Positions 52,664 through 61,859 of a stretch of 64,000 nt of DNA are shown here, piece after piece. The notes beneath the pieces were generated by a model. It saw nothing but the letters and a program-made list of their open reading frames with translations, was not told where the DNA came from and did no database searches. Location: contig NZ_RXHQ01000002.1 of NCBI RefSeq assembly GCF_004138105.1, positions 156,684 to 220,683 of the forward strand, read 5' to 3'. A program made the position numbers and the translations under genes. The DNA comes from Xylanivirga thermophila (GTDB taxonomy: Bacteria; Bacillota; Clostridia; Caldicoprobacterales; Xylanivirgaceae). Position 1 is the stretch's first letter; each line of letters opens with the position of its first letter.

Positions 52664-53074
52664 TTATATCAACATTCTATTGTTTTTAATACGTTCTGCT
52701 AAGTCTTTGACTTTTTGTTCAATTTTAAGAGCTATTTTCCTAAACTCCTCATCCCCCTTACCAATGGGATCTTCCAAACCCCAATCTTCTTCATACTTAC
52801 AAGGCAAATAAGGACAATTAACATTGCATCCCATCTTTATTACTATATCCACTTCTGGTATATCTGTGATAAGTTTAGAATATTGTTTTTTATTCATGTC
52901 TACGCCATATATTTCTTTTATAATCTTCACAGCATCCTGATTTATCTGTGGCTTTATCTCTGTACCTGCCGAATAAGAATCAAAAACATCCAAAGCGAAT
53001 AATTTCCCTATTGCCTCTGCCATTTGAGATCGGCATGAATTGTGTACACAAATAAATGCTACTTTAGGTTTCAT
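52664..53074 (-). CDS. arsC: Arsenate reductase, thioredoxin-coupled (LMW-phosphatase type)
   Basis: 136-residue reductase of arsenate to arsenite. The phosphatase-like loop CVHNSCRSQ (10-18) holds the catalytic Cys; the redox relay cysteines lie in MGCNVNCPYLPC (about 85-96), and WGLEDPIGKGDEEFR is the acid loop. It is upstream of arsR on the same strand but has a separate promoter and, by position, a 100-base gap. The small thioredoxin of the module is a plausible partner. Confidence 0.92.
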   Translation of the reverse strand: MKPKVAFICVHNSCRSQMAEAIGKLFALDVFDSYSAGTEIKPQINQDAVKIIKEIYGVDMNKKQYSKLITDIPEVDIVIKMGCNVNCPYLPCKYEEDWGLEDPIGKGDEEFRKIALKIEQKVKDLAERIKNNRMLI

Positions 53075-53151
53075 CTTATCCTCCTTGATTTTTTAATATA
53101 TCAACTACTTTTCATGGTGATAGATATTTTTCTACCAATATAAACAAAACC

Positions 53152-53179
53152 ATTATATATAATTCCTATAATTTTTCAA
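53152..53179 (-). promoter_or_regulatory. Probable arsC promoter
   Basis: On the - strand, TTGAAA (53179-53174), 16-base spacer, TATAAT (53157-53152), about 78 bases before arsC. I see no copy of the arsR palindrome here, so control may differ. Confidence 0.5.
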
Positions 53180-53214
53180 TATATAAACAAAATTCTACTA
53201 TTATCGTTAGAAAA

Positions 53215-53243
53215 TTGACAATCGTTCATTAAAATGTTATTAT
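53215..53243 (+). promoter_or_regulatory. Sigma-A promoter of the dehydrogenase gene
   Basis: TTGACA (53215-53220), 17-base spacer, TATTAT (53238-53243), 60 bases before the start. Close to consensus. Confidence 0.75.
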
Positions 53244-53303
53244 GGTTTTAGTATCAATTATTATGCCGAAATATTAATTATAATGGAAAAGGAGAGTAAT
53301 AGC

Positions 53304-54077
53304 ATGGATCTATTTGATTTAACAGGGAAAGTCGCCGTTATTACTGGAGCATCCAGCGGTTTAGGAGCTGATGCAGCTAGAGCATACGCTGCACAAGGAG
53401 CCGATGTAGCACTTTTAGCAAGGAGAAAAGAAAAACTCGACAATATCGTAAAGGAAATTGAATCCACAGGAAGAAAGGCCATTGCAGTACAATGTGATGT
53501 TTCAAACGAAGAAAATGTGAAACAGGCAGTTGAAAAAGTACTATCCCACTATGGCAAAATTGATATTTTGCTAAACAACGCAGGTGTTGCATTTGCAGGT
53601 TCCGTTGAAAACATGACAGTGGAGCAATGGGATACTGCAATGAACGTTAACGTAAAAGGCGTATTCTTGATGTCTAAATATATAGTTCCACATATGAAAG
53701 AACATAAATATGGCAAAATTGTAAACGTTGCTTCTGTAAATGCTATTATAGCAGACAAGCCTGAACCACTTGTTCGTCACGCATATAATGCATCAAAAAG
53801 TGCAGTAGTTGGCTTGACCATCGGAATGGCCACTTCCTTAGCGCAGTATGGTATTACCGTAAATGCTGTAGGTCCAGGTCTTTTTAAATCTGAAATGACT
53901 GAAGATACCTTATTCAAGGAAGAGAGCTTCCTTAAGATGTATAATGCACTTTGCCCCGCTTCAAGACCTGGAAATAAAGGTGAGCTTAATGGTCCAATAT
54001 TATTCCTATCCTCAGATGCATCAAGCTATACTACAGGACAGTTCATTACTGTTGATGGTGGCATGACACGAGTTTAA
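53304..54077 (+). CDS. Short-chain dehydrogenase/reductase
   Basis: 257-residue NAD(P)-dependent SDR. TGASSGLG (14-21) binds the cofactor, NNAG follows, and the catalytic set is Ser in ASVNAI and Tyr-x3-Lys in YNASK; the C-terminus ends TGQFITVDGGMTRV. It resembles gluconate 5-dehydrogenase and FabG-like SDRs; the substrate is not decidable. The ATG at 53304 has AAAGGAGAG ahead, better than the in-frame ATG at 53283. Single-gene unit. Confidence 0.92.
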   Translation: MDLFDLTGKVAVITGASSGLGADAARAYAAQGADVALLARRKEKLDNIVKEIESTGRKAIAVQCDVSNEENVKQAVEKVLSHYGKIDILLNNAGVAFAGSVENMTVEQWDTAMNVNVKGVFLMSKYIVPHMKEHKYGKIVNVASVNAIIADKPEPLVRHAYNASKSAVVGLTIGMATSLAQYGITVNAVGPGLFKSEMTEDTLFKEESFLKMYNALCPASRPGNKGELNGPILFLSSDASSYTTGQFITVDGGMTRV

Positions 54078-54094
54078 TTTTTCTTTATAGTTTT

Positions 54095-54137
54095 AAATGC
54101 AAGCCAGTTTTCTATTCTAGAAAACTGGCTTGCATTT
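54095..54137 (+). terminator. Terminator after the dehydrogenase gene
   Basis: A 17-bp perfect stem (AAATGCAAGCCAGTTTT with AAAACTGGCTTGCATTT) around a 9-base loop, followed by a T-run on the + strand. Confidence 0.9.
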
Positions 54138-54202
54138 TTTTATCACAACATTGATATTTTTATAACATATAGCTATTCTCCATTTATTCTTTTAGATATA
54201 GA

Positions 54203-54232
54203 TTGCATATTTACATGAATGTTTGTTAATAT
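54203..54232 (+). promoter_or_regulatory. Possible promoter of the alpha-galactosidase gene
   Basis: TTGCAT, 18-base spacer, TAATAT, about 37 bases before the start. Match is modest; no catabolite-control (cre) site was recognised. Confidence 0.35.
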
Positions 54233-54268
54233 ATACTCATCCATATCTTAGGAAGGGAATGATTAGTT

Positions 54269-56458
54269 ATGGGAATAACGTACAATGAAGCTGACAGGGT
54301 TTTTCATTTACAGGCGGGAGATACAAGCTATGCTATGCAGATCTACAAGGATGGATATCTTGCACACCTATACTGGGGTAAAAAGGTAAACAAAATTAAT
54401 CCAGAAGAGCTTATTATAAAAAGAGAACGGCCATCATTTTCGGCAAATCCGGATATAAATGATAAGACATTTTCATTAGATACACTTCCACAAGAATATC
54501 CTGCTTATGGAAATACAGATTTTCGTAGCCCTGCATATCAAATTCAACTAGAAAATGGGGCAACTATAACGGATTTAAGATATGAGTCCCACAAAATTTT
54601 TAAAGGTAAGGCAAAACTTCAAGGATTGCCAGCTACCTATGTAGAGAACGATGATGAAGCAGAAACTTTGGAAATAGCATTAGTTGATGAGTTAATTGGA
54701 CTTAAAGCAGTCCTTTCATATACAGTATTTAAAAATTTTAATGCCATAACGAGAAATGTACGCTTTATTAATGATGGAAAACAAAATTTAAAATTGCTCC
54801 GTGGTTTAAGTATGAGTGTGGATTTTATACGGAACGATTTTGATTTTATGCATCTATTTGGTTCCTGGGCAAGGGAAAGACATATTGTAAGGGAAACCTT
54901 AAGACCTGGAATTCAATACATAGATAGTAAAAGAGGTGCAAGCAGTCATGAACATAATCCTTTTATTGCCCTTTTAAGCCGGGATTGCACTGAGGAAAAT
55001 GGAGAAGCTTATGGATTTAGTCTGGTCTATAGCGGGAATTTCTTAGCTCAAGCAGAAGTTAATATGTACAAAACTACCAGAATATCTATGGGAATAAACC
55101 CTTTTGATTTTTCGTGGTTGCTTGAACCAGGCGAAACCTTTCAAACTCCTGAGGTGGTAATGGTATACTCTGATAGGGGTATAGGCAAAATGTCAAGGAC
55201 ATATCACAAGCTCTATCGTACAAGACTCTGCAGAGGCAAATTCAGGGATAGTATAAGACCTATTCTTGTTAATAATTGGGAAGCAACTTATTTCGATTTT
55301 AATGCTGATAAGATAGAAAATATAGCTAAAGTAGCAAAAGAACTTGGCATAGAACTCTTTGTCCTCGACGATGGCTGGTTTGGACATAGAAATGATGATA
55401 CATCCTCATTAGGAGACTGGATTGCCGATAAAAATAAATTACCCGATGGATTAGATAATTTAGCAAATCGGATCCATGATTTAGGATTACAGTTTGGTTT
55501 ATGGTTTGAGCCAGAAATGGTATCACCAGATAGTGATTTGTATAGAGCCCATCCCGATTGGTGCCTACATGTACCCAATAGATCCCGTTCAACGGCTAGG
55601 ACACAATTAGTGCTAGATCTATCGAGGGAAGATGTTTGTGAATACATTATAGATGCAGTATCAGATATTTTAAGAACAGTTAAAGTAGATTACGTAAAAT
55701 GGGATATGAATAGAAACATGACAGAAATAGGCTCAGCATTATTGCCAGCAACAAGACAAAGAGAAACAGCACATAGATACATGCTTGGACTTTATAAGGT
55801 TATGGATACCATAACAAACTCTTTCCCGAATATATTGTTCGAAGGTTGTTCAGGTGGTGGCGGGCGTTTTGACCCCGGTATGTTATATTATATGCCACAA
55901 ATCTGGACTAGTGATGATACAGATGCTGTTGAAAGATTAAAAATACAATATGGTACAAGTATCGTTTATCCAGCCAGTACAATGGGGGCACATGTTTCTG
56001 CTATACCGAATCATCAAGTTCATAGGAATACCTCCCTTAAAATGAGAGGTGATGTAGCCATGTCCGGAAATTTTGGTTACGAACTAGACCTTACAAAACT
56101 TACTGAAAATGAAAAGGAAGACGTGAAAAAACAAATTTCCCAATACAAAAGTTTAAGAAAAATTATTCAGTTTGGGGATATGTATAGGATATTAAGCCCA
56201 TTTGGAGGAAATGAAACTGCCTGGATTTATGTATCAGAGAATAAGGAAGAAGCATTTGCAGCATATTTTAGAGTTTTAGATCAGCCTAATGCACCTATAA
56301 GAAGGTTAAAATTAAAAGGATTAGATCCTAATAGGTATTATGTAATTGATGGAAAAAGTGGTGTGTATGGCGGAGATGAGTTGATGTATATTGGAATAGC
56401 CATACCACAGTTAAATGGAGATTTTAAGAGCGTAGTATGGAGAATAAAGGCAAAATAA
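54269..56458 (+). CDS. Alpha-galactosidase, GH36
   Basis: Hydrolyses terminal alpha-galactosides such as melibiose and raffinose (729 residues, usual for clan GH-D family 36 group I). The nucleophile is Asp479 in VKWDMNR and the acid/base Asp549 in WTSDDTDA, matching Asp478 and Asp548 of the Geobacillus enzyme AgaA. An N-terminal beta-sandwich covers about 1-330, the (beta/alpha)8 barrel about 335-640. No signal peptide, so it acts inside the cell, and no transporter gene is adjacent. Confidence 0.95.
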   Translation: MGITYNEADRVFHLQAGDTSYAMQIYKDGYLAHLYWGKKVNKINPEELIIKRERPSFSANPDINDKTFSLDTLPQEYPAYGNTDFRSPAYQIQLENGATITDLRYESHKIFKGKAKLQGLPATYVENDDEAETLEIALVDELIGLKAVLSYTVFKNFNAITRNVRFINDGKQNLKLLRGLSMSVDFIRNDFDFMHLFGSWARERHIVRETLRPGIQYIDSKRGASSHEHNPFIALLSRDCTEENGEAYGFSLVYSGNFLAQAEVNMYKTTRISMGINPFDFSWLLEPGETFQTPEVVMVYSDRGIGKMSRTYHKLYRTRLCRGKFRDSIRPILVNNWEATYFDFNADKIENIAKVAKELGIELFVLDDGWFGHRNDDTSSLGDWIADKNKLPDGLDNLANRIHDLGLQFGLWFEPEMVSPDSDLYRAHPDWCLHVPNRSRSTARTQLVLDLSREDVCEYIIDAVSDILRTVKVDYVKWDMNRNMTEIGSALLPATRQRETAHRYMLGLYKVMDTITNSFPNILFEGCSGGGGRFDPGMLYYMPQIWTSDDTDAVERLKIQYGTSIVYPASTMGAHVSAIPNHQVHRNTSLKMRGDVAMSGNFGYELDLTKLTENEKEDVKKQISQYKSLRKIIQFGDMYRILSPFGGNETAWIYVSENKEEAFAAYFRVLDQPNAPIRRLKLKGLDPNRYYVIDGKSGVYGGDELMYIGIAIPQLNGDFKSVVWRIKAK

Positions 56459-56517
56459 ACTTAATTACAGGGCATATTTAAGTAATTATGCCCTGTAAAA
56501 GCAAGGGGGTTATAAGA

Positions 56518-57021
56518 TTGAATTTTCGAAAAGCAGTTGAGCCAGATATTAGTAGTATAATGAACATTATTAAACAAGCCCAAGATTATTTTAAAAAACA
56601 GGGAATTGATCAGTGGCAGAACAATTATCCTAATTTAGAAACTATACTTAATGATATTAAAAACAAAAATGGATATGTTTTGTTAGATGATGATACCATA
56701 ATAGGCACTGTATCCGTTTCTTTTGATGGAGAAAAAACCTATAGACATATTTATAATGGCAAATGGATTACCAACGGTAATTATGCTGTTGTCCACAGAC
56801 TAGCAGTTGACCAAGAATTTAAAAGACGTGGGCTAGCAACTATAATTATGAAAAAAACAGAAGAGATTTGCTTAAATAGGGATATACATAGTATTAGAAT
56901 AGATACCCATGAAGAAAATCTAGCTATGCAGAAACTATTGAATAAGAATAAATTCGAGTATTGCGGGATAATTTATTTAGAAGGCGGGAGCAAAAGAATA
57001 GCTTTTGAAAAAATTCTGTAG
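56518..57021 (+). CDS. GNAT acetyltransferase
   Basis: 167-residue acetyltransferase. The acetyl-CoA loop is RRGLATIIMKK (Q/R-x2-G-x-G/A type) after VVHRLAVDQEFK. The start is taken as TTG 56518, with AAGGGGG 8 bases upstream, giving the typical N-terminus NFRKAVEPDISSIMNI; a frame opens at 56488 but has no ribosome site. The substrate is unknown. It follows the galactosidase by 59 bases. Confidence 0.8.
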   Translation: MNFRKAVEPDISSIMNIIKQAQDYFKKQGIDQWQNNYPNLETILNDIKNKNGYVLLDDDTIIGTVSVSFDGEKTYRHIYNGKWITNGNYAVVHRLAVDQEFKRRGLATIIMKKTEEICLNRDIHSIRIDTHEENLAMQKLLNKNKFEYCGIIYLEGGSKRIAFEKIL

Positions 57022-57039
57022 CAAGGCATCTCCACAGTT

Positions 57040-57140
57040 GAACCTGTAAATAATTTTGTGTAATTGATGGCATAAAAAAAACATAATGACGGAAAATATT
57101 CCACCTACTGCATTAAAAAGTCTGTCATAGCATCACCTCA
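57040..57140. other. Possible remnant of an IS256-family end
   Basis: CCTGTAAATAATTTTGTGTAA (57049-57069 region) resembles the terminal repeats of IS256-family elements, and on the - strand a short frame begins ATGACAGACTTTTTAATGC, like the opening of such a transposase, then stops. No intact transposase is present. The likeness is from memory, not from a search. Confidence 0.25.
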
Positions 57141-57186
57141 TCAATAAATAATCCTGGCTTCGCATATTAGCGCCAATATATACTAT

Positions 57187-57414
57187 CTATTCCTCTTTTA
57201 TATAACCAAGATTAGCATAATCTATGATAATCTTTTTACATTGTTTGCAAATATAAGAATCTATCCTCACAGAACTAACCGCTTTTTCTCCTAGTAAGAC
57301 TTCGCCTCTTTTAGGATGATAGGATACTTTATGTGGCTGTTTTGCCCATAAAAGATACCTTCCCCCTTCTAATATGCCTATTTCCATTTCACCATTACAA
57401 TAGGGACATTGCAT
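57187..57414 (-). CDS. Small zinc-ribbon protein, intact copy (PF20097/DUF6487-like)
   Basis: 75-residue protein with one four-Cys zinc ribbon: CPYC at 3-6 and CKQC at about 55-58, separated by a strand-rich middle (RYLLWAKQPHKVSYHPKRGEVLLGE). Similar small proteins are common in Firmicutes, with no known function. A near-identical but damaged copy lies at 62774-63034. It starts with ATG after GGAGGTATAAC. Confidence 0.75.
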   Translation of the reverse strand: MQCPYCNGEMEIGILEGGRYLLWAKQPHKVSYHPKRGEVLLGEKAVSSVRIDSYICKQCKKIIIDYANLGYIKEE

Positions 57415-57517
57415 TTGTTATACCTCCATTTACACCATGTTTCTCTCTTCTGGCCGTAATTTCTAGCCCAAATTCCCTGTTCATTTCTCTGGTTTTTCTT
57501 ATCATGATTATCATCTT

Positions 57518-58091
57518 TTACTTATCTATTATTATTGCTTCAATCGCTTTTGTATTTTTAATATTATCTCTCTTAATTTCAAATAGGCATATCCGGGTTG
57601 CCATATCATACGTGCCTTCCCCCGAGTATATGCGTTCCATAAAAAGTCTTAACTTATCTCCGTTGAATTCGGCTCCTTTTACCTTAAGCCTTGTTGACCC
57701 ACTTCCTTCATTCTTAACATAGGCATAAATTACATTATCCTTGAAAAAACTTCATCATAGTCCTTTTGCAATATATCTTCGTTTTTCCACCGTTCAAGAT
57801 GAAATTTGAAAAACTTTTTCCAACCAGATAAACTATCAATTAGTATTGGTGTATAATAATTATAAGTTTCACTCCATTGTGCACAATATTCTTGCCCTAC
57901 TATTTCTAATTCAACAGAAATTTGTTCTAGTTTTTCGTGAATTACTATAGTTCACATTGTGACAGGTTATCCATATTAACCCATACATCTCCACCAATCG
58001 AGTGAACATTCTCCACCCATAAATTTAGCATTATTATAAATAAGCATTCCATCTCATTATCCTCCGATTTTACTGCTATATTTACTTTCAT
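57518..58091 (-). pseudogene. Frameshifted gene of unknown function
   Basis: A frame begins at ATG 58091 (coupled by ATGA to the gene before it): MKVNIAVKSEDNEMECLFII and on to NLSQC. It is broken near 57951-57953 by a 1-base loss; the second frame runs from VIHEKLEQISVELEIVG to KDYDEVF and is broken again in an A6 run at 57747-57752. The third frame continues KDNVIYAYVKNEGSG to IEAIIIDK and stops at 57518. Two added bases would restore one protein of about 190 residues. Family not recognised. Confidence 0.65.
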
Positions 58092-58537
58092 AAGGGCTTT
58101 TCTTCCAATAGCCACGGCAGCGTAACTTCAAATTCCAATTGAAGTACTGGTTTTGGAAAAATCTCTGGTACAAGGTCTAACTCATCAGTAAATATAAACT
58201 TCACATTGCCAATTCCTATAATATTCAAGTCATCCCACTTCCTAATTCTAGCACTAGGTCTTTTAACGATTTCACCTACTAAATGATAAAACCCCATATA
58301 TAGATGTTTGTTTGTATCAGTCTCAAACTCCATAAACTCCCCTTCTTTTTGAGGATCAATCCCTAGCATTGTATAAAAGTCCAATACTTCTTTTGAGAAT
58401 GTTCTGCAATTCTTTATATAATTCCTGCAATAAGCGCAATTACAACCTTCTCCAACTGTTATGCTATCATAATATTCTTTCGTTTTTTCAACATCTATTT
58501 TAAGTACCCAATCTTGTAAACAAATGGTCTTCATCAT
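58088..58537 (-). CDS. Uncharacterised protein of a Firmicute orphan family
   Basis: 149-residue protein not assigned to a named domain. It opens LQDWVLKIDVEKTKEYYDS, has a cysteine group CNCAYCRNYIKNC (about 33-45) and a C-terminal strand-rich part ending LQLEFEVTLPWLLEEKPL. The pattern recalls small orphan proteins found near polymorphic-toxin immunity genes, but no toxin is present. Its stop overlaps the start of the frameshifted gene (ATGA), so the two were once a coupled pair. Confidence 0.6.
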   Translation of the reverse strand: MMKTICLQDWVLKIDVEKTKEYYDSITVGEGCNCAYCRNYIKNCRTFSKEVLDFYTMLGIDPQKEGEFMEFETDTNKHLYMGFYHLVGEIVKRPSARIRKWDDLNIIGIGNVKFIFTDELDLVPEIFPKPVLQLEFEVTLPWLLEEKPL

Positions 58538-58594
58538 AACATTTTATTCCTTTCAGACTTCTTTAGCCTTACTAATTCTCTACATCCCATACTT

Positions 58595-59179
58595 CTATAG
58601 CCCACCAATTATATAGGACAACAAATCAAATTTACTGAGAAATACCGATGTTAATGCTGTGAATATCAATACTTTAAAATATTGATATTTGTTTTTCGGC
58701 AAAATGCAAAAAAGTATAATAGCAGCAATCAAATCAAATCCTGAAACTGGAGAAAACGTATAAAAAAAGTTATACCCTTCTGAAACCAGTAGCCCAATAG
58801 GAAGGGCAGCACATAATGCTGCAATCCATCCATTCCCTCTGCTAAACCATACAATATAGGCAACCAGCGGAGATAATAAGGCAATTAATCCCCAGCGAAT
58901 GAAATAATATGTAGGAAAGAAGTTAAATAATTTCATAGAATATATATAGTAAGCCAGTAGCATTCCTAAGAAAAAAGTAAAAACATTAATTGCCCCTGCT
59001 TTGGGTGTTCTGCTCCATGCAGCAATAATAGTAGCAATAAAGACCCACATTCCTATTCTGGAACTTATGTTGCTAATTATGTTAATTAAACTGCCAATTA
59101 TACCATTAGAAGATATAGTATCAATATATTTTGCAAGAAATCCAGAAAGGATTCCTAAAACAAAAAATAATAGAAACAT
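58595..59179 (-). CDS. DUF6518-like membrane protein
   Basis: 194-residue integral membrane protein with about six hydrophobic segments (1-16, 40-60, 63-85, 90-115, 118-140, 150-190). The stretch GMWVFIATIIAAWSRTPKAGAINVF is the recognisable part and fits the DUF6518 family. No function is known. It starts at ATG 59179 after GGGGGGAGAA and lies 57 bases before the orphan gene pair on the same strand. Confidence 0.6.
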   Translation of the reverse strand: MFLLFFVLGILSGFLAKYIDTISSNGIIGSLINIISNISSRIGMWVFIATIIAAWSRTPKAGAINVFTFFLGMLLAYYIYSMKLFNFFPTYYFIRWGLIALLSPLVAYIVWFSRGNGWIAALCAALPIGLLVSEGYNFFYTFSPVSGFDLIAAIILFCILPKNKYQYFKVLIFTALTSVFLSKFDLLSYIIGGL

Positions 59180-59321
59180 TTTTTATTCGATTCTCCCCCC
59201 TCCAATTTTTATAAAATTTAATTTTTCTCACTTCATATAAAACTACTAATATGAAATATAAGAAGTAACATAACCTCTTATTCTACTTAATATCTATAGG
59301 TACAGACCTCTTTGGACTTTC

Positions 59322-59684
59322 TTAATACCCATCTAGATAATCAGATAACCTTTCCTCTATACTGCAACCATCTAGTGAATACCATATTACTTTTTCAATA
59401 ATATCACGCATACTTTTACCACTAAATACCTTCGCATCTATAAAATCTTCTAATCTAGTATAATCATATGCTTGTGAACCATCTGGAACCAACCCGTACC
59501 AGTATACTGCTTTTCTAGGATTATCTCTATCTGGCATTTTCCCCAGCCAGCAATCATAATAAACTATATCATTATCAATGCAAAAATTCATTTCAATACA
59601 GGAATTATTCTTTGCTACATCTGCACTTAAAACCTTTATTAAATCCTGTAATTTGATTTTAATCAACATTTCCACCCCTAACAT
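59322..59684 (-). CDS. Small orphan protein, copy 1, probably shortened
   Basis: 120 residues (114 from ATG 59666, LIKIKLQDL). Not recognised; key features are NDIVYYDCWLGKMPDRD, AVYWYGLVPDGSQAYDY and the ending EERLSDYLDGY. The stop is followed in frame by ESPKRSVPIDIK and a second stop. The decayed second copy (63118-63511) reads through at this place as TKAPKRSTPININK, so a stop mutation probably trimmed 13 residues here. Confidence 0.6.
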   Translation of the reverse strand: MLGVEMLIKIKLQDLIKVLSADVAKNNSCIEMNFCIDNDIVYYDCWLGKMPDRDNPRKAVYWYGLVPDGSQAYDYTRLEDFIDAKVFSGKSMRDIIEKVIWYSLDGCSIEERLSDYLDGY

Positions 59685-59766
59685 TTCCCTATTTAAATGG
59701 TAGTTTATTCTGTATTATATAAAGATTACAACACAAATATAAGTAAAAAAATACTTATTCGATAAT

Positions 59767-60390
59767 CTAATCAAGAAATATTTTATTAATTCGTTCACGG
59801 TCATAATCAAGTATCCATATATTAAATTTTTGATAGAGTGGCATTAATGTATTCTTATCATAGGCGACAATATCAAGCCCCCTATCATCATACAGGTGCA
59901 ACATAACATGATTTTCAATATCAAATAGGTATACCGATGAAACAAATTCCTGAACTCCACCTAAATCACCAAGTATAATTTCCTGAAATATTTTTTCCAT
60001 TGGTATTTTTGACTTTTGTAAATCCCAATAAAATTCAGTTGTCTTAGTTTTATTATCATCAACCTTTATATCTCGTGAATATTCTTCTTGTGGCGGGATT
60101 GATGCTATTTTTTCTTGAAATACAATTTGAAAATTATGCTTTTCTTCATCATTTTGTGGATATACTCCCCACACCAATATACTAGGGCACTTTATCCCAT
60201 TATTATATATCTTCATGGCACGATTCAGTGCATTATCAACATACTCCTTTAATGGAACACCATCATTGTCATATACATCACCCACTCCAATTTCAAAACG
60301 AATACCTGTATGACAGTGGTAGAATATAGGGTGTTCAAAACCGTTTAACCCAAATATTTTTAATTCTTTCTGAATTTGTTCTTTAAGCAA
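59767..60390 (-). CDS. DUF3885 family protein
   Basis: 207-residue protein of the DUF3885 family, function unknown. Recognisable parts are HPIFYHCHTGIRFEIG, NRAMKIYNNGI and the C-terminal HLYDDRGLDIVAYDK with WILDYDRERI. The start is TTG at 60390 with GGGAGG 8 bases ahead. A remnant of another gene ends inside its first codons. Families like this often sit in variable orphan-gene arrays. Confidence 0.75.
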   Translation of the reverse strand: MLKEQIQKELKIFGLNGFEHPIFYHCHTGIRFEIGVGDVYDNDGVPLKEYVDNALNRAMKIYNNGIKCPSILVWGVYPQNDEEKHNFQIVFQEKIASIPPQEEYSRDIKVDDNKTKTTEFYWDLQKSKIPMEKIFQEIILGDLGGVQEFVSSVYLFDIENHVMLHLYDDRGLDIVAYDKNTLMPLYQKFNIWILDYDRERINKIFLD

Positions 60391-60550
60391 ATCTTATGCC
60401 TCCCAAAGAATAATAGTCTATTTTAAGTTGGCTACATTCTACTAAAACCTTTTCTTTGTCGTTACAATGCACCAAATATAATATATATCTTCCCATATAA
60501 TATGGATAATCTTCATTGTGCCTTATATTACCAATAGATACTGCATGTCT
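60383..60550 (-). pseudogene. C-terminal remnant of an unknown gene
   Basis: A 55-codon stop-to-stop frame with protein-like composition (GNIRHNEDYPYYMGRYILY and VLVECSQLKIDYYSLGG) that ends 5 bases inside the DUF3885 start, an overlap typical of a real gene pair. There is no start codon with a ribosome site and the 5' part is missing, so it looks like the tail of a lost upstream gene. Confidence 0.45.
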
Positions 60551-60924
60551 TTATTTTACAACATATAGCCTAAAAAAGCACCTGCTTCTTTATTCCTTGC
60601 TACTTTTTAACCAATTCTAAAGTCTTTTATTAATTAGTTTCAATTCTTTTTGAGGCTTGACACCATGCCACTCTTTATCACTGTCAACCTGCTATTATTC
60701 GGTTTTCGAAGAACAAAAAAATTGATAACTTAAAGATATTTAGAATCCTTAAACACACTTCTTCTGCGGTCTAAAGACTCTAAAGATTCCTAAATTACCA
60801 GTTCATTGCTTATATTATAGCAAGTTGATATTGCTATTTTTTTCTTACTAACACAAGTAACATCATTGACCTACGTAATTCAGCCAACATCACGGAAACA
60901 TTACATAATGTTTAACAAAAGGCT
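60551..60924. other. Gene-free AT-rich stretch
   Basis: About 370 bases with stops in all frames and no clear promoter, terminator or repeat. It lies between the DUF3885 remnant and the MBL-fold gene and looks like decayed DNA. Confidence 0.5.
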
Positions 60925-61698
60925 TTATATCTGTATATTGAAATTTTCAAATTCAAAAATTCCACCACCATGAAATAGCAAGTTATTTTTGTCTATATAT
61001 TCAAAAGCATCTTTTACTTTTTCTATAGTATTGATTGGAATATTTAAATCATTATGTGCTGGCAATATCTTTTGAATATTACTTAAATGGCTAATCCTAT
61101 CTACAGATTGCTTAAATTGTAAAGGATTAGTGCTTGGATAAAATGCATAGAGCGTTCCAAAATAGATTAAATCTCCTGTATATAGATAGCCTCTATCCTC
61201 ATCTAAAAGACATATATGTCCTGGTGAGTGTCCTGGAGTATGCAACACCTTTATTTTTCTTGAACCTATATCTATAATGTCATTGTCAACTAATAATTTT
61301 GTCGGATTGCCAGTATAAACATTATATTTATTAATATCAAATTCTTTAGGTGGTATTTTACCAAATGGCTCTTTAATTACATTATTTTTTATCATATTAA
61401 TTGATATAGGAATACCACTTTTTAGCCATTCAGCATCATCTATATGTACAGAAATATCACTGAATAAACTATGTCCCCCAATATGGTCCCAATGCACGTG
61501 TGTAGTTACAACTTTTACGGGCAAGTCAGTTAATAAATCTACCTCTTTCTTGATATTGCTTATTCCTAAACCTGTATCTATTAAAAGTGCATAAGTTTTA
61601 CCTATCAAAAGGTAAGAGTGCATTTTTTCCCAGTGTCCATATTCACTAATGGCATACGTATTATTATCAATTTTTTCAATTGTAAACCAATCGCTCAT
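60925..61698 (-). CDS. MBL-fold metallo-hydrolase
   Basis: 257-residue metallo-beta-lactamase-fold hydrolase. The metal site is THVHWDHIGGH; further ligands are His in HTPGHSPGH and Asp in YTGDLIYF, and PAHND near the C-terminus. Such proteins include glyoxalase II-like thioesterases and lactonases; the substrate is open. The ATG at 61698 has AAAGGGGG upstream and is preferred to the frame opening at 61731. Confidence 0.88.
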   Translation of the reverse strand: MSDWFTIEKIDNNTYAISEYGHWEKMHSYLLIGKTYALLIDTGLGISNIKKEVDLLTDLPVKVVTTHVHWDHIGGHSLFSDISVHIDDAEWLKSGIPISINMIKNNVIKEPFGKIPPKEFDINKYNVYTGNPTKLLVDNDIIDIGSRKIKVLHTPGHSPGHICLLDEDRGYLYTGDLIYFGTLYAFYPSTNPLQFKQSVDRISHLSNIQKILPAHNDLNIPINTIEKVKDAFEYIDKNNLLFHGGGIFEFENFNIQI

Positions 61699-61859
61699 TC
61701 CCAATCCCCCTTTATAGTCAGTATTATGCAATATACTGCCAATACGTAATATATAAATTATATGGAGTAACTCGACTAACTTTTTATTCTGTCAGTCCAT
61801 TACTGTTTAATCTTAAACCCCTTTTAATGCCTCCAAACATTTGCCGTCTTTTTGCTTCA

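Noticed and set aside
57333..57722. 129-codon + strand frame over the broken gene
   Set aside because: Low-complexity hydrophobic translation and no ribosome site; the - strand remnant explains the DNA better.
57747..57752. A6 run as a programmed frameshift site
   Set aside because: The same gene has a second frame break with no slippery sequence, and neighbouring genes are also decayed, so simple mutation is more likely.
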